Numbered from the stretch's first letter, positions 8,202 through 16,296 are shown. The stretch is 37,385 nt of DNA from Nocardia brasiliensis IFM 10847 (GCF_000710915.1 NZ_BAUA01000182.1:1-37385); one strand, 5' to 3'. The notes: a model not told the origin generated them from the letters alone. Numbers and translations: made by a program.

Positions 8202-8465
8202 TCATCGCCCCTGGTAGCTCTGTAGAATCTGGATCTTCTTGTCCAAGTAGCGCTTCAACACGTTCGCGTTGTTGTCGAAGGTGGCGACCGAGCGCAGCAC
8301 CTGTTCGAGATCGCGCTCGAACTGGTCCTTGACGCTGTCGCGCCACTCGGCGCCGCGCAGCGACGAGCGCACCCGGGTGATCGCCTGATTGATCTCGCGT
8401 TGGGACCGATCGATATCGCCCTTGGGTTTCTTGAGCGAATCCGGGTTCGCCTGAATAGAACTCAT
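8202..8465 (-). CDS. WXG100-like small helical protein (W-R-D variant)
   Basis: An 87-residue protein with an excellent ribosome-binding site (AAGGAG then AAACG before the ATG at 8465). It is predicted to be two long helices separated by a turn at G-A-E-W-R-D-S-V-K-D-Q-F. The Trp and the Phe eight residues later match the spacing of the WXG100/ESAT-6 family hairpin, but Asp replaces the Gly of W-x-G. The helices are highly charged, and the C-terminal helix ends Y-L-D-K-K-I-Q-I-L-Q-S-Y-Q. WXG100 proteins are substrates or partners of EccC-type FtsK ATPases in type VII secretion. An FtsK protein with three ATPase-like modules in the same operon supports the relationship. A plain coiled-coil protein is the alternative. 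Confidence 0.7.
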   Translation of the reverse strand: MSSIQANPDSLKKPKGDIDRSQREINQAITRVRSSLRGAEWRDSVKDQFERDLEQVLRSVATFDNNANVLKRYLDKKIQILQSYQGR

Positions 8466-8485
8466 CGTTTCTCCTTGTCGGGTTC

Positions 8486-8707
8486 TCAGTAGTTGGAGAG
8501 CTCGGTCAGTACGAAGTCGATGGCCATGTCGTAAGCGGTGAGCGCCTGCACGAATCGGCGTTCCTCGTCGGCCAGGGGTTGCAGTTTGCGGTCGGTCAGC
8601 CTGCGCAGCACCGTGTCGTGCCATACCTGGCCCGCGCGCTGCTCGGCCGCCGTCCTGGCGCGCCGGTTCGCGTCGAATTCGTCTCTGGCCCGGCGTAGTC
8701 GGCTCAT
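8486..8707 (-). CDS. Small charged helical protein of the TerD-FtsK operon
   Basis: A 73-residue protein starting at the ATG at 8707, which overlaps the stop of the preceding ParB-like gene (ATGA). The sequence is Arg/Glu-rich and helical throughout (R-R-A-R-D-E-F-D-A-N-R-R-A-R-T-A-A-E-Q-R-A-G, then T-A-Y-D-M-A-I-D-F-V-L-T-E-L-S-N-Y). It has a single Trp in Q-V-W-H-D-T-V and no family motif that I recognise. Its size and helicity are close to those of WXG100-like partners, so it could pair with the 87-residue product encoded 20 bp downstream; that is inference. The tight coupling makes it a real gene. Confidence 0.7.
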   Translation of the reverse strand: MSRLRRARDEFDANRRARTAAEQRAGQVWHDTVLRRLTDRKLQPLADEERRFVQALTAYDMAIDFVLTELSNY

Positions 8708-9609
8708 GCTTGCACCACCCTGGCCGGAATGCTCGCGAGGCCGAGCTGTCGCGCGATGGCGATCCGGTGGAAACCGTTGTGTACCGTGAAGCCGCCATCG
8801 GGCCGCCGGCCGACCTGCAGGGCTTCGTCGCTGCCGAGGAACCATGTATAGGTATCCGCGTAACTACGCGCGCCGCAACGCCGCTCGTCCTGATCGCGGG
8901 CGCGGAAATATTCGAGGTCCTTGCCGAGGCGCAGCGCCGGGACGATCACGGTATGGAAGGCGTTGAGCGCCCACTCGAGATCCGACCTCGACACGTCGGC
9001 GGGCAGCGGCTCGGCTCCGCCGGTCTCGGTAGTGTCGAGCGCGGACAGTGGGATCATCGCGTAGCCGGCCGGGAAGCCTGCGGGCGTATCGAGCGCGATG
9101 CGTTCGGTCGCGCCCGTCGAGGTGACCGGGCCGCCGCCAGGGGCCGATACCGCGGGTCCGTTGCCGGAGGGCACCGCGCCCACCGCGGACGAGGCGCGGT
9201 TGTAGGCGTCGAGATCCTTGGCGATGAGGCCGAGCAACTGCGTCGTCTCTAGGCTCAGGGCGACCCGTACCCGTGCGAATCGCCCTGCTGCCGCCGAGTA
9301 TTCGGCGGTGGCAGCCGCGTACATGCGTTCGGCCCGGTGCACGGCGGCCAGGGCGCGCTCGGCGCGCTCGAGCGCCCTGCGCGGCCCGGAGCAGTCCGCG
9401 TCCTCGCTCCGGCAGCAGGCCTCATAGGCGGCCTGCGCCTCGCGCAGCTTTCGCTCGCGTGCCCGGTTCTCCTGGGCGAGCTCCTGTTCGACTCGGCGCT
9501 GCGCGTGACCGGCGGTGCGCTCGCTGGATTCGACGTCGCGCAGATACTTGTCGAGGTCGCGGGCGAGCTGCCGCACGACCTGCGGATCGTTGCGTGCGGT
9601 ATCAGCCAT
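8704..9609 (-). CDS. Coiled-coil protein with C-terminal ParB/Srx-like motif
   Basis: A 301-residue protein whose ATG at 9609 lies inside the end of the TerD-FtsK gene (8-bp overlap). Residues about 30-125 are a charged coiled coil with a small Cys cluster (E-A-C-C-R-S-E-D-A-D-C). Residues 140-170 are a Gly/Pro/Ser linker. The C-terminal third ends with F-T-V-H-N-G-F-H-R-I-A-I-A-R-Q-L-G-L, then I-P-A-R-V-V (residues 275-299), which resembles the G-x-x-R-x-x-A-A-x-x-L-G-x-x-x-I-P-V motif of ParB N-terminal/sulfiredoxin-like folds. Such domains bind nucleotides (CTP in ParB, ATP in Srx) or act as nucleases. The resemblance is short, so the activity is unproven. It probably partners the FtsK-type ATPase. 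Confidence 0.7.
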   Translation of the reverse strand: MADTARNDPQVVRQLARDLDKYLRDVESSERTAGHAQRRVEQELAQENRARERKLREAQAAYEACCRSEDADCSGPRRALERAERALAAVHRAERMYAAATAEYSAAAGRFARVRVALSLETTQLLGLIAKDLDAYNRASSAVGAVPSGNGPAVSAPGGGPVTSTGATERIALDTPAGFPAGYAMIPLSALDTTETGGAEPLPADVSRSDLEWALNAFHTVIVPALRLGKDLEYFRARDQDERRCGARSYADTYTWFLGSDEALQVGRRPDGGFTVHNGFHRIAIARQLGLASIPARVVQA

Positions 9610-12600
9610 CGTGGCCGCGCTCGGTTCGCAGCAGCAGGTCGAGCCATTCGGGTCCGGGATCGGCGAAACGCCGGACGATATCGGTGCGGGCGTTGTCGTA
9701 GTCGTCGACCGCGAACTGGTTGGTGGTCAGGTTCGCCGCCACCTCCGAGTCGATCAGCACCCGGGAGTCGTCCTCGCTGGCCGGCCCGAGCACCTTGAAG
9801 CCGAACTGGCGCAACCCATCCGGATCGAGGCGGCGCTGCAGCGAGGCGTACCGATCGGCCCAGCCGACCACGTGCAGCCCGACCTCCGGCCCGTGCCGGA
9901 GTAGGCGCGCCAGCTTGGCGCTCGCGCCGTCCTCGTCGAAGGCGTCGGGGTTCAGCTCCCTGGCGCGGTGCAGACCGACGAGGAACAGCACGCGCGCGGG
10001 CCCGTGGTACTCGTCGAGTTCGGTGCGCTCGGCGAGCTCGCTGAGCAGCGAGTCGAGCACATCGCCGAGCTTGCGCCGGTGACAGGCCACCGCGCCCGCG
10101 GTGCAGAGCCGGGCGAACAGGGCTTCGCTGTGCTGCTCGATTGCGGCGAAATCGACGTACTCCACCCGGATGTCGGCCGCGCGCAGCACCGCGATCTGCA
10201 ATGCGAGGGTCGTCAACGCATTCGGGTCGACCACGAGCAGGTTGTTACCGGGTTCGCGGCCGAGCCGGAGGGCCAATGGCGGGTCCAGCGACATGGGCGC
10301 GCCCATCGGCAGCACCAGCGCGGTGCGGCGGTCGGATCGGGTGAAAATCTCCAGCGGGTAATCCTGGGGCGCTACCGCGATATCGCCCTCGAAAACCGCA
10401 GGGCGACCGGTGAAACCGTGTGCGGCGGCTTGCTCGCGCAACTGCCCGATCAGGGTCGCGCGCAGGTCGGCGGGCCAGTACGCGCATTGGAAGCGGTTGT
10501 TCGCCTCGGCCTGACCCGCGTGATCGTTGATGATGCCTTCGCCCGGTTTGGACAGCAGTTGCGCATCGGCATTGCCCTCCGCGAGCAGCTGCTCGGAGTC
10601 CTGGGTGGAGCTGGCCAGCACGAGGCGATTCGGAATCTGGTTGAGCGCCGTGCGGATCTTCTGTCCGCCCCCGGACACCGACTGCGACGCCAGCAGCGTG
10701 TGCACCCCGAAAGCGCGGCCCTGCCGGATGATTCGGTCGAGCAGTCCCGCGCCGCGGGTGGCGGTGGCGTCGTCCTGCTCGAGCAGCATGTGGAACTCGT
10801 CGATGATCAGCACGATGCGCGGCAACCGCTCGCCGGTGCTCTGCCGGTAGCGTCCGATCTCCATCTGTCCCTGCCCGGCGTTCTTGAACAACGCCGCACG
10901 ACGGGCGATCTCGCTGTCCAGGCTCTCCAGCACGCTGATGCCGAAGTCCCGGTTCGTCTCGATCGCAACGACTTTGGCATGCGGCAGGCCCGGCGTCGCA
11001 TACGGCTTGAACTCGACGCCCTCCTTGAAATCGATCAGGTAGAACTCGACCTCGGCCGGCGAATATTGCAGTGCGATCCCGAGGATGATCGAGTGCAGCA
11101 GCACCGATTTGCCGGAGCCGGTCCGACCGCCGACCAGAGCGCTCGACAGTGCGCCGGAGTCCAGGCGCAGCTCGGCGACGTCGGTGGCGCCCATCCGGCC
11201 GAACCGCGCGACGACCCTGTCGTCCACGCTCGACTGCCACCAGGTCGCCGGATCGTGCGGATCGGCGATGATTTCCGGTGCCTGGGTGCCCTTGGCCACC
11301 CCGCGCTCCATCGCCTGCACGGCGAGTTCGTGCACGCGTTTCGGCGCGACCCGGGTGTCGCCCGAGGTCGCCAGGCTGCGTTCGATATGGGCCAGCACCT
11401 CGGCCCGGACCTGATCCGAGGGCAGCGGATATGGTCGCAGAAGCCAGTCGAGTTCGCCGCGGGTGACGTACTGGGCCGGTCGCACGCCCGTGGGCAGTTG
11501 CAGCCGTGCCACCAGCCCGGTGTCCTGGCGTCCGGTGAACGCGGTCGCGAGCGAATCGAGCGAGGTGGTGACGGAGTCCGCGGTGGCGGCGATCAAAACG
11601 CCCGCGCGGCGGCCGACGGTGGCCAGGCGTTCGAGTCGTTTGAGCGACTCGTCGTCGTACATCCGGCCGTCGCGGGTGAACGCGTGCGGATGATCGAACA
11701 GCAGCAGCAACCGGTACGGCTCGGCGACCTCGCCCGCCGCCCGGTTGTAGGCGGTCAGGGTTTCGTGCGTGCCCTGCAGGTACTTCTGCGTGACGAAGGC
11801 GACGTGGTTCTCCAGCTCGGTGAGCAGCTCGTTGACATTGTGTGAGCCCCAGACCTTCTGGCCGTAGATCTGCTCGCCCGCCTCGCCGACGCCGTAGAGG
11901 AAGTTCATCGACGCGCCGACCTTCATCGGGTCGACCACATCGATCTTCAACCGGCCCGCGGGCAGGGTCGCGAGCATGTCCAAGGTGAGGTTCTCCACGA
12001 CCGCGGTCGAATCCGTGACGATCCCGCCGGTGTCGTCCAGATCGAGCAGCACCGGGATCGGTGGGGTCGACTCCTCCAGCGGAAGGGTGAAGATGTGCTC
12101 GTGTTTGCCGCCCGGCGGTGCCGGGACCGTCAGCTCGGTGTGGATGTGCGCCTGAGTCAGCCGAATCAGCCCGAGCGGGAAGACCATTCGGGTCGGCGGG
12201 GACGGAGCGATGGCGGTCGCGTCCGCGACCGCCTGCCAGACGGGCGTGGCCTCGCCGGGGCACGGGGTGATCGCGCCGAGTTCGACGGCGACATACTGAT
12301 CGATCATGCGCGTGATCGCGACGCTCATCTGCCTGCGGAACTGGGCGAAGACGTCGGTGAACAGCTTGGCGGTCTTGTGCTGCGCGGTCAGTTCGGCGTC
12401 GCGGACCGCGGCGTCGTAGCGGCCGAGCACGGTCGCGGCGGTGTCGAGCAGCTCCCGGCGTTGCTGCGCGCGTCCGTTCGACGTCACCCGGATCCCCGCC
12501 CCGCGCACCGCCTCGGTCGCCGCGGCGGCGTCGACCAGCCAGTGCTCGGCGGTGACCTCCGGGTTGCTGCCGGAGTCGCCGGGCCGCGGCGCCGGTTCGC

Positions 12601-13954
12601 GCTCATACCAGTTCGCCGGAAGCAGATTGGTGAACGCCTGCGTGCGATACTTGTGCAGCACGTCGCCCCGCACGGTTTCGTATGCGTTCCACAGCAATTC
12701 GCGATCCTGTGTCAGCTCGTGCTGGATCCGCTGCACCCCATCGCTCGTGGACGGCATACTCGACACCGCATTCGTGACAACGGTCCGCAGCAACCGCGCG
12801 ATCGAAGCCGCAGCCTCCGCCTTGACCCGATCGACCACGGGCGCAAGCTCGGTGCGCCGGGCCAGGACGGGAACCTTTGCGGCATCTGATGTTTCACGCA
12901 TGGACGCGGCCTCATGCCACGCGGTACTTGCGGGCGGGCGCAGCCCGCGGCCGCCGCGATCACGACGAGCCTTCGTGCTGGGCGTCGCCGAGTCTGCGGG
13001 TGGCGCGAACGCCGCTTCGATGGGCGTCGGAGGTGCCGGGAGGTTGGTCGGTGGCGTGCGTGATGACGGCGCTGCAGCCGTTTGCCCTGCCCTGGCCGCC
13101 GGTGCTGCGGCGGAGGCTGAGGCACTCACATGGGGTGCTGCCGCGCCCGGCGCGGAAACCTCAGCGGCGGCGAGGTGCTCGGGCGCGCGGAGCCCTCGGC
13201 TGCTGCGATCGCGACGAGCTTTTGTGGTGGGCCTTGCCGCGTCTGCCGGTAGCGCGACTGTCGGTGCGGTTCGGGGTGTCGTGCTCGACGGTGGCATTGG
13301 GACCGCGGAAAGAAGCGCGGCGGACGCATATCCGGGGCGGCCCTGCGATACGTCGGCGTCAACCGGGCTCGGTGGAATCGCCGCTGCGATGGATGGCGGA
13401 GCCGCCGCCGAGTGCGGTGGCGGAATTGGCGTGGCGATGACCGGAGGCGGCGGTGCTGTGGCGGCGGGCATTTCGCGTGCGGGCGGTGGGGCGAGGGTGA
13501 CGTCGAAGCCGAAATCGGCTGCTGCGCCGGTCAATCCGGTTTCGTAGCCCTGGCCGACGGCGCGTAGTTTCCACTGTCCGCTGCGGCGGTATACCTCGCA
13601 GACGATGGTCGCGGTTTCCGCGGTGGCGGAAGCCATCGTGAAGGTCGCGGCGGTGGCGCCGCCGGTCACGGTGAGTTCGAGGGCGGGCAAGGGGGTGTCG
13701 GCGACCGTTGCCAGAACCACTATGCGCTGCACCGTGTTCGATACGGCGAGCAGGTCGAGGTGCACGGCCGACTCGGCGAAGGACACCGGCCCGGGGCCGG
13801 GGGAACCGTGATGCCGGAAGTCGGTTGCGGTGGCGACGCGGTCGTCGGCGCCGAGCAACGCGACATACAGTGCGGGGATGCCCGACTCGCTGCTGAGCCG
13901 CAGCTCGACGGCGGTGCCGTGCAGCGGCGTGTTCTGCCCCTTCGCCAGCTGCAT
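9602..13954 (-). CDS. TerD-domain protein fused to a three-module FtsK/SpoIIIE-type ATPase
   Basis: A 1450-residue protein and first gene of the operon. Residues 1-155 are a TerD-like domain, ending with V-Y-R-R-S-G-Q-W-K-L-R-A-V-G-Q-G-Y; the acidic calcium-binding loops of classic TerD look reduced. Residues 155-350 are a Pro/Ala linker with two copies of a basic motif (T-K-A-R-R-D-R-x-x-R-G-L-R at about 244-256 and 328-339). Residues 370-560 are helical. Three ATPase-like modules follow. The first (about 600-850) lacks a P-loop. The second has Walker A G-G-R-T-G-S-G-K-S (about 940-948) and Walker B I-V-L-I-I-D-E-F (about 1045-1052). The third has a degenerate loop near 1233. Three tandem modules recall EccC of type VII secretion, but no membrane helices are seen. 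It is probably a motor moving protein or DNA in the cytosol. Confidence 0.88.
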   Translation of the reverse strand: MQLAKGQNTPLHGTAVELRLSSESGIPALYVALLGADDRVATATDFRHHGSPGPGPVSFAESAVHLDLLAVSNTVQRIVVLATVADTPLPALELTVTGGATAATFTMASATAETATIVCEVYRRSGQWKLRAVGQGYETGLTGAAADFGFDVTLAPPPAREMPAATAPPPPVIATPIPPPHSAAAPPSIAAAIPPSPVDADVSQGRPGYASAALLSAVPMPPSSTTPRTAPTVALPADAARPTTKARRDRSSRGLRAPEHLAAAEVSAPGAAAPHVSASASAAAPAARAGQTAAAPSSRTPPTNLPAPPTPIEAAFAPPADSATPSTKARRDRGGRGLRPPASTAWHEAASMRETSDAAKVPVLARRTELAPVVDRVKAEAAASIARLLRTVVTNAVSSMPSTSDGVQRIQHELTQDRELLWNAYETVRGDVLHKYRTQAFTNLLPANWYEREPAPRPGDSGSNPEVTAEHWLVDAAAATEAVRGAGIRVTSNGRAQQRRELLDTAATVLGRYDAAVRDAELTAQHKTAKLFTDVFAQFRRQMSVAITRMIDQYVAVELGAITPCPGEATPVWQAVADATAIAPSPPTRMVFPLGLIRLTQAHIHTELTVPAPPGGKHEHIFTLPLEESTPPIPVLLDLDDTGGIVTDSTAVVENLTLDMLATLPAGRLKIDVVDPMKVGASMNFLYGVGEAGEQIYGQKVWGSHNVNELLTELENHVAFVTQKYLQGTHETLTAYNRAAGEVAEPYRLLLLFDHPHAFTRDGRMYDDESLKRLERLATVGRRAGVLIAATADSVTTSLDSLATAFTGRQDTGLVARLQLPTGVRPAQYVTRGELDWLLRPYPLPSDQVRAEVLAHIERSLATSGDTRVAPKRVHELAVQAMERGVAKGTQAPEIIADPHDPATWWQSSVDDRVVARFGRMGATDVAELRLDSGALSSALVGGRTGSGKSVLLHSIILGIALQYSPAEVEFYLIDFKEGVEFKPYATPGLPHAKVVAIETNRDFGISVLESLDSEIARRAALFKNAGQGQMEIGRYRQSTGERLPRIVLIIDEFHMLLEQDDATATRGAGLLDRIIRQGRAFGVHTLLASQSVSGGGQKIRTALNQIPNRLVLASSTQDSEQLLAEGNADAQLLSKPGEGIINDHAGQAEANNRFQCAYWPADLRATLIGQLREQAAAHGFTGRPAVFEGDIAVAPQDYPLEIFTRSDRRTALVLPMGAPMSLDPPLALRLGREPGNNLLVVDPNALTTLALQIAVLRAADIRVEYVDFAAIEQHSEALFARLCTAGAVACHRRKLGDVLDSLLSELAERTELDEYHGPARVLFLVGLHRARELNPDAFDEDGASAKLARLLRHGPEVGLHVVGWADRYASLQRRLDPDGLRQFGFKVLGPASEDDSRVLIDSEVAANLTTNQFAVDDYDNARTDIVRRFADPGPEWLDLLLRTERGHDG

Positions 13955-13973
13955 CGTGACTCCTTCTGTGCGC

Positions 13974-13990
13974 GTCCGGATCCGCGGACA
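13974..13990. promoter_or_regulatory. Weak inverted repeat GTCCG-N6-CGGAC
   Basis: It lies 19 bp upstream of the TerD-FtsK start codon. It shares arm sequence with the 20-bp dyads at 14039 and 14091 but has a shorter spacer, so it may be a degenerate copy or chance in GC-rich DNA. Confidence 0.25.
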
Positions 13991-14038
13991 CCACCTGGTT
14001 GTTCTTGCCGATTATCAGGTGGCGGCACCCGCGCTGGC

Positions 14039-14058
14039 TGTCCGCTGAACAGCGGACA
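14039..14058. promoter_or_regulatory. Perfect 9-bp-arm palindrome in the divergent promoter region
   Basis: TGTCCGCTGAACAGCGGACA has 9-bp perfect arms with an AA centre. It sits in the 242-bp region between the divergent TerD-FtsK operon (start 13954) and the membrane-protein gene (start 14197). It is the strongest dyad in this region and a good operator candidate. A terminator is unlikely because no gene ends here. Confidence 0.5.
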
Positions 14059-14090
14059 ACGCTGCCGACCAGGGCAATTCGGCACCACAC

Positions 14091-14110
14091 TGTCCGGCGA
14101 TCGACCGACA
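14091..14110. promoter_or_regulatory. Second 20-bp dyad in the divergent promoter region
   Basis: TGTCCGGCGATCGACCGACA is an imperfect palindrome (8 of 10 positions match per arm). It has the same length as the site at 14039 and lies 52 bp away centre to centre, about five helical turns, which would put both on the same face of DNA. Confidence 0.4.
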
Positions 14111-14196
14111 CCGGCGGTCGCGCGCATTCCATAGCATCGATACATAGAAGTGCGGCCGCCGAACACCCGGCCCGTGCGCGCACCCGAGGGAAACGC

Positions 14197-15066
14197 ATGC
14201 AAGACTCCAGCGACCCGTCGAACCCGCCCCGTACACGCGTCATCCTGCACAAAACCCCGCCCGACCCGCCCCAGGTCCGCGATGGTGTGGCGGCGCGGAT
14301 GCCCGAACCACCGGCTGGGTTTCCGGACAGCGATGCTTGCTTCTCGGCTTCGTCCGGGCCGCTCGGAGCGTCCTCGGATCGCAGCGGTGTGGCAGCGTGG
14401 GTGACAGGGCCCCGTGGGACGTTTCCGGAGGACGGGCGTATTGAAGCGCCGGTGGCGGTGCCGACGGGGCCGCGGTTGACGTTCGCTCCTCGAACGGATC
14501 TGCGGCGCAGACCTTCTGGGCTTGTGGTCGGACTGGTGATCACGGCGCTCATGCTTGCGGTGCCGGTGGTGCTGTTGTTGCGGGATCAGGGGCGGGGGGA
14601 CGGTGTGGCGGGTTCCGAAGTAGTGGGGACGTCGGTGGTGGCGGGGGTGCGGGTGGGGACGACCACGGCCGGCCTCGATCCGGAGACGGCGGGGCTGAAC
14701 GGATTACAGGCGCGGGCGGCGGCGGACCAGCCCGTGGTCACCCGAGATCTCGGCGAGCGGTGGGTGCCGCAGGTGAGCTCGAAGCGTTACGGGCTGGTGG
14801 CCGAAGGTATTACCTGGCGGCATGCGGAAATCCTGCGCGAGCACGAGGAATTGCGCGCCCGCTATCCGACGGCGCGACTGCTGTGGTCGGGCGCGTGGTC
14901 GACCTTCAGCTACTCGGACTTCTGGATCACCGTCATCGGCATCGGTTTCCCGACTGCGGGTGGTGCGATCAGCTGGTGTGCCGGCCACGGCTTCGACCGC
15001 GACCACTGCTACGCCAAGCTGATCAGCACCACCCATCCGGTAGAGGGGAGTACCGGATATCAATGA
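14197..15066 (+). CDS. Single-pass membrane protein with conserved-looking extracytoplasmic domain
   Basis: A 289-residue protein; the ATG at 14197 follows GAGGG at 14186-14190. Residues 1-105 are a Pro-rich, low-complexity, probably cytosolic tail ending in a basic cluster (D-L-R-R-R-P). Residues about 107-128 form one hydrophobic span. The remainder (130-289) should lie outside the membrane: it has N-G-L-Q-A-R-A-A-A-D-Q-P-V-V, R-W-V-P-Q-V-S-S-K-R-Y-G-L-V, L-L-W-S-G-A-W-S-T-F, and two Cys (I-S-W-C-A-G-H-G and R-D-H-C-Y-A-K-L) that could form a disulfide. I do not know the family by name, but the Trp-rich domain looks conserved rather than random. It is divergent from the TerD-FtsK operon and shares its operator-like dyads, so it may be a membrane-side partner. 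It ends 9 bp from the convergent PucR-type gene. Confidence 0.75.
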   Translation: MQDSSDPSNPPRTRVILHKTPPDPPQVRDGVAARMPEPPAGFPDSDACFSASSGPLGASSDRSGVAAWVTGPRGTFPEDGRIEAPVAVPTGPRLTFAPRTDLRRRPSGLVVGLVITALMLAVPVVLLLRDQGRGDGVAGSEVVGTSVVAGVRVGTTTAGLDPETAGLNGLQARAAADQPVVTRDLGERWVPQVSSKRYGLVAEGITWRHAEILREHEELRARYPTARLLWSGAWSTFSYSDFWITVIGIGFPTAGGAISWCAGHGFDRDHCYAKLISTTHPVEGSTGYQ

Positions 15067-15075
15067 GGCACTGCC

Positions 15076-16296
15076 TCAGGTCGTCCGGTAACTGCGCGCC
15101 ACCAGCGCCGAGCGCAGGTACCACAGGCCGGAGGGTTGGGACGGGTCGAAGCCGGTGAGCTGGCCGATCCGTTTGAGCCGATAGTCGACGGTGTTGGTGT
15201 GCACGTGCAGCACCCGCGCCGTGCGTTGCCGGTTGAGGTTGTTGCCGATGTGGCGCTGCAGCGTCTCCAGCAGTTCAGGATGCTCGTCGAGCGGGTCGAG
15301 CAGCTGTCCGAGGTATTCGCGACCGGGCCCTGGACGGGTGAGCTGGTACTCGAGCGCGAGTTCGTCGAACCGGTACAGTCCGGCCACCGCTTCGAGCCGC
15401 TGCACCATGTCCAGCAGCTCGTGGGCCTGGTCGGCGGCGTTCGGGATCTGCTCGGGAGTGGCCTCGACCATGGTGGCGGTGATGCCGACCTGCGCCGCGT
15501 GGGTCAGCTGGTTCACCAGGGTGTCGTAGCCTTCGTTGTCGAAGGTGGACGAGGGGATCAGCACGGTGCCGCCGTCGACGCTCAGCAGCGACAGCGCGCT
15601 CTCGCCGCAGCGGGTCGCGAGCTCGGCCTGCACCCGGCGCAGTTTGCGGCGGGCCACCACCTGGTTGTCGATCATCGGGTTCTGTTCCTCGCGGTGCGGC
15701 GGAATCGCCACGGCGAGTACGGCGTACGAGGGTGCGATGGCGATCCCGCATTCGCGCGCCATGGTGGAGGTGCTGTGCCCGCCGAGCAGTGCGGAGGTCA
15801 GGGTGTGCACCGCGGTGTGGTGCTCGCTGACCACCGAACGCAATTCCCTGATGTAGGCGACCGAGATCGCCGAGCTGATCATGTCGAGGATTTCCAGGAC
15901 CATCTTGGCGCCGTCGACGAGACTGTCGTAATCCTTGATCGAGGCGTCGGAGACCACCAGGTCCAGGCCCATCTTGAAGCCCTCGTGGATGGAGTGGTGG
16001 ATGGTGTCGATCGGCACGCCCTCGCGCGCCCAGCCCGCCGCGGCGTCCTGGATGCGTTGCAGTTTCTCCGGGATGTCCTGGCCGTCGAGCATGCTGACCG
16101 CGAACTCCAGGCAGACCCGGGTGATGGTCGTGACATCGCCGGAGATGGCGTCGGAGGGTAACGTGCCACAGGGGATGACGTTGGCCACGAAGTGGCCGAC
16201 CATTTGCCGGGATAACGCGCGAACGTCCTTGAGTGGGGACGACATCGGCTTCCCGGCGAGCGTGAGGCTCTGCCGGGCCGAACTGTCGATCGACAT
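15076..16296 (-). CDS. PucR/CdaR-family transcriptional regulator
   Basis: A 406-residue protein. The ATG at 16296 is chosen for GGAAGGAG about 8 bp upstream; an open frame extends 33 codons further without such a site. The N-terminal part (about 25-180) is an RsbRD/sensor-like helical domain. The middle (about 185-300) resembles the GGDEF-like fold seen in this family. The C-terminal region (about 345-400) is a PucR-type HTH: L-L-E-T-L-Q-R-H-I-G-N-N-L-N-R-Q-R-T-A, then L-H-V-H-T-N-T-V-D-Y-R-L-K-R-I. Members are usually local activators of catabolic or stress genes responding to a metabolite. It lies downstream of the ECF41-like gene (95 bp gap) and converges on the membrane-protein gene. The inducer is unknown. 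Confidence 0.88.
   Translation of the reverse strand: MSIDSSARQSLTLAGKPMSSPLKDVRALSRQMVGHFVANVIPCGTLPSDAISGDVTTITRVCLEFAVSMLDGQDIPEKLQRIQDAAAGWAREGVPIDTIHHSIHEGFKMGLDLVVSDASIKDYDSLVDGAKMVLEILDMISSAISVAYIRELRSVVSEHHTAVHTLTSALLGGHSTSTMARECGIAIAPSYAVLAVAIPPHREEQNPMIDNQVVARRKLRRVQAELATRCGESALSLLSVDGGTVLIPSSTFDNEGYDTLVNQLTHAAQVGITATMVEATPEQIPNAADQAHELLDMVQRLEAVAGLYRFDELALEYQLTRPGPGREYLGQLLDPLDEHPELLETLQRHIGNNLNRQRTARVLHVHTNTVDYRLKRIGQLTGFDPSQPSGLWYLRSALVARSYRTT

Noticed and set aside
9968..11845. A 625-codon open frame on the plus strand inside the TerD-FtsK gene
   Set aside because: It is the mirror of the ATPase coding strand, which has intact Walker motifs. It has no ribosome-binding site and no recognisable fold.
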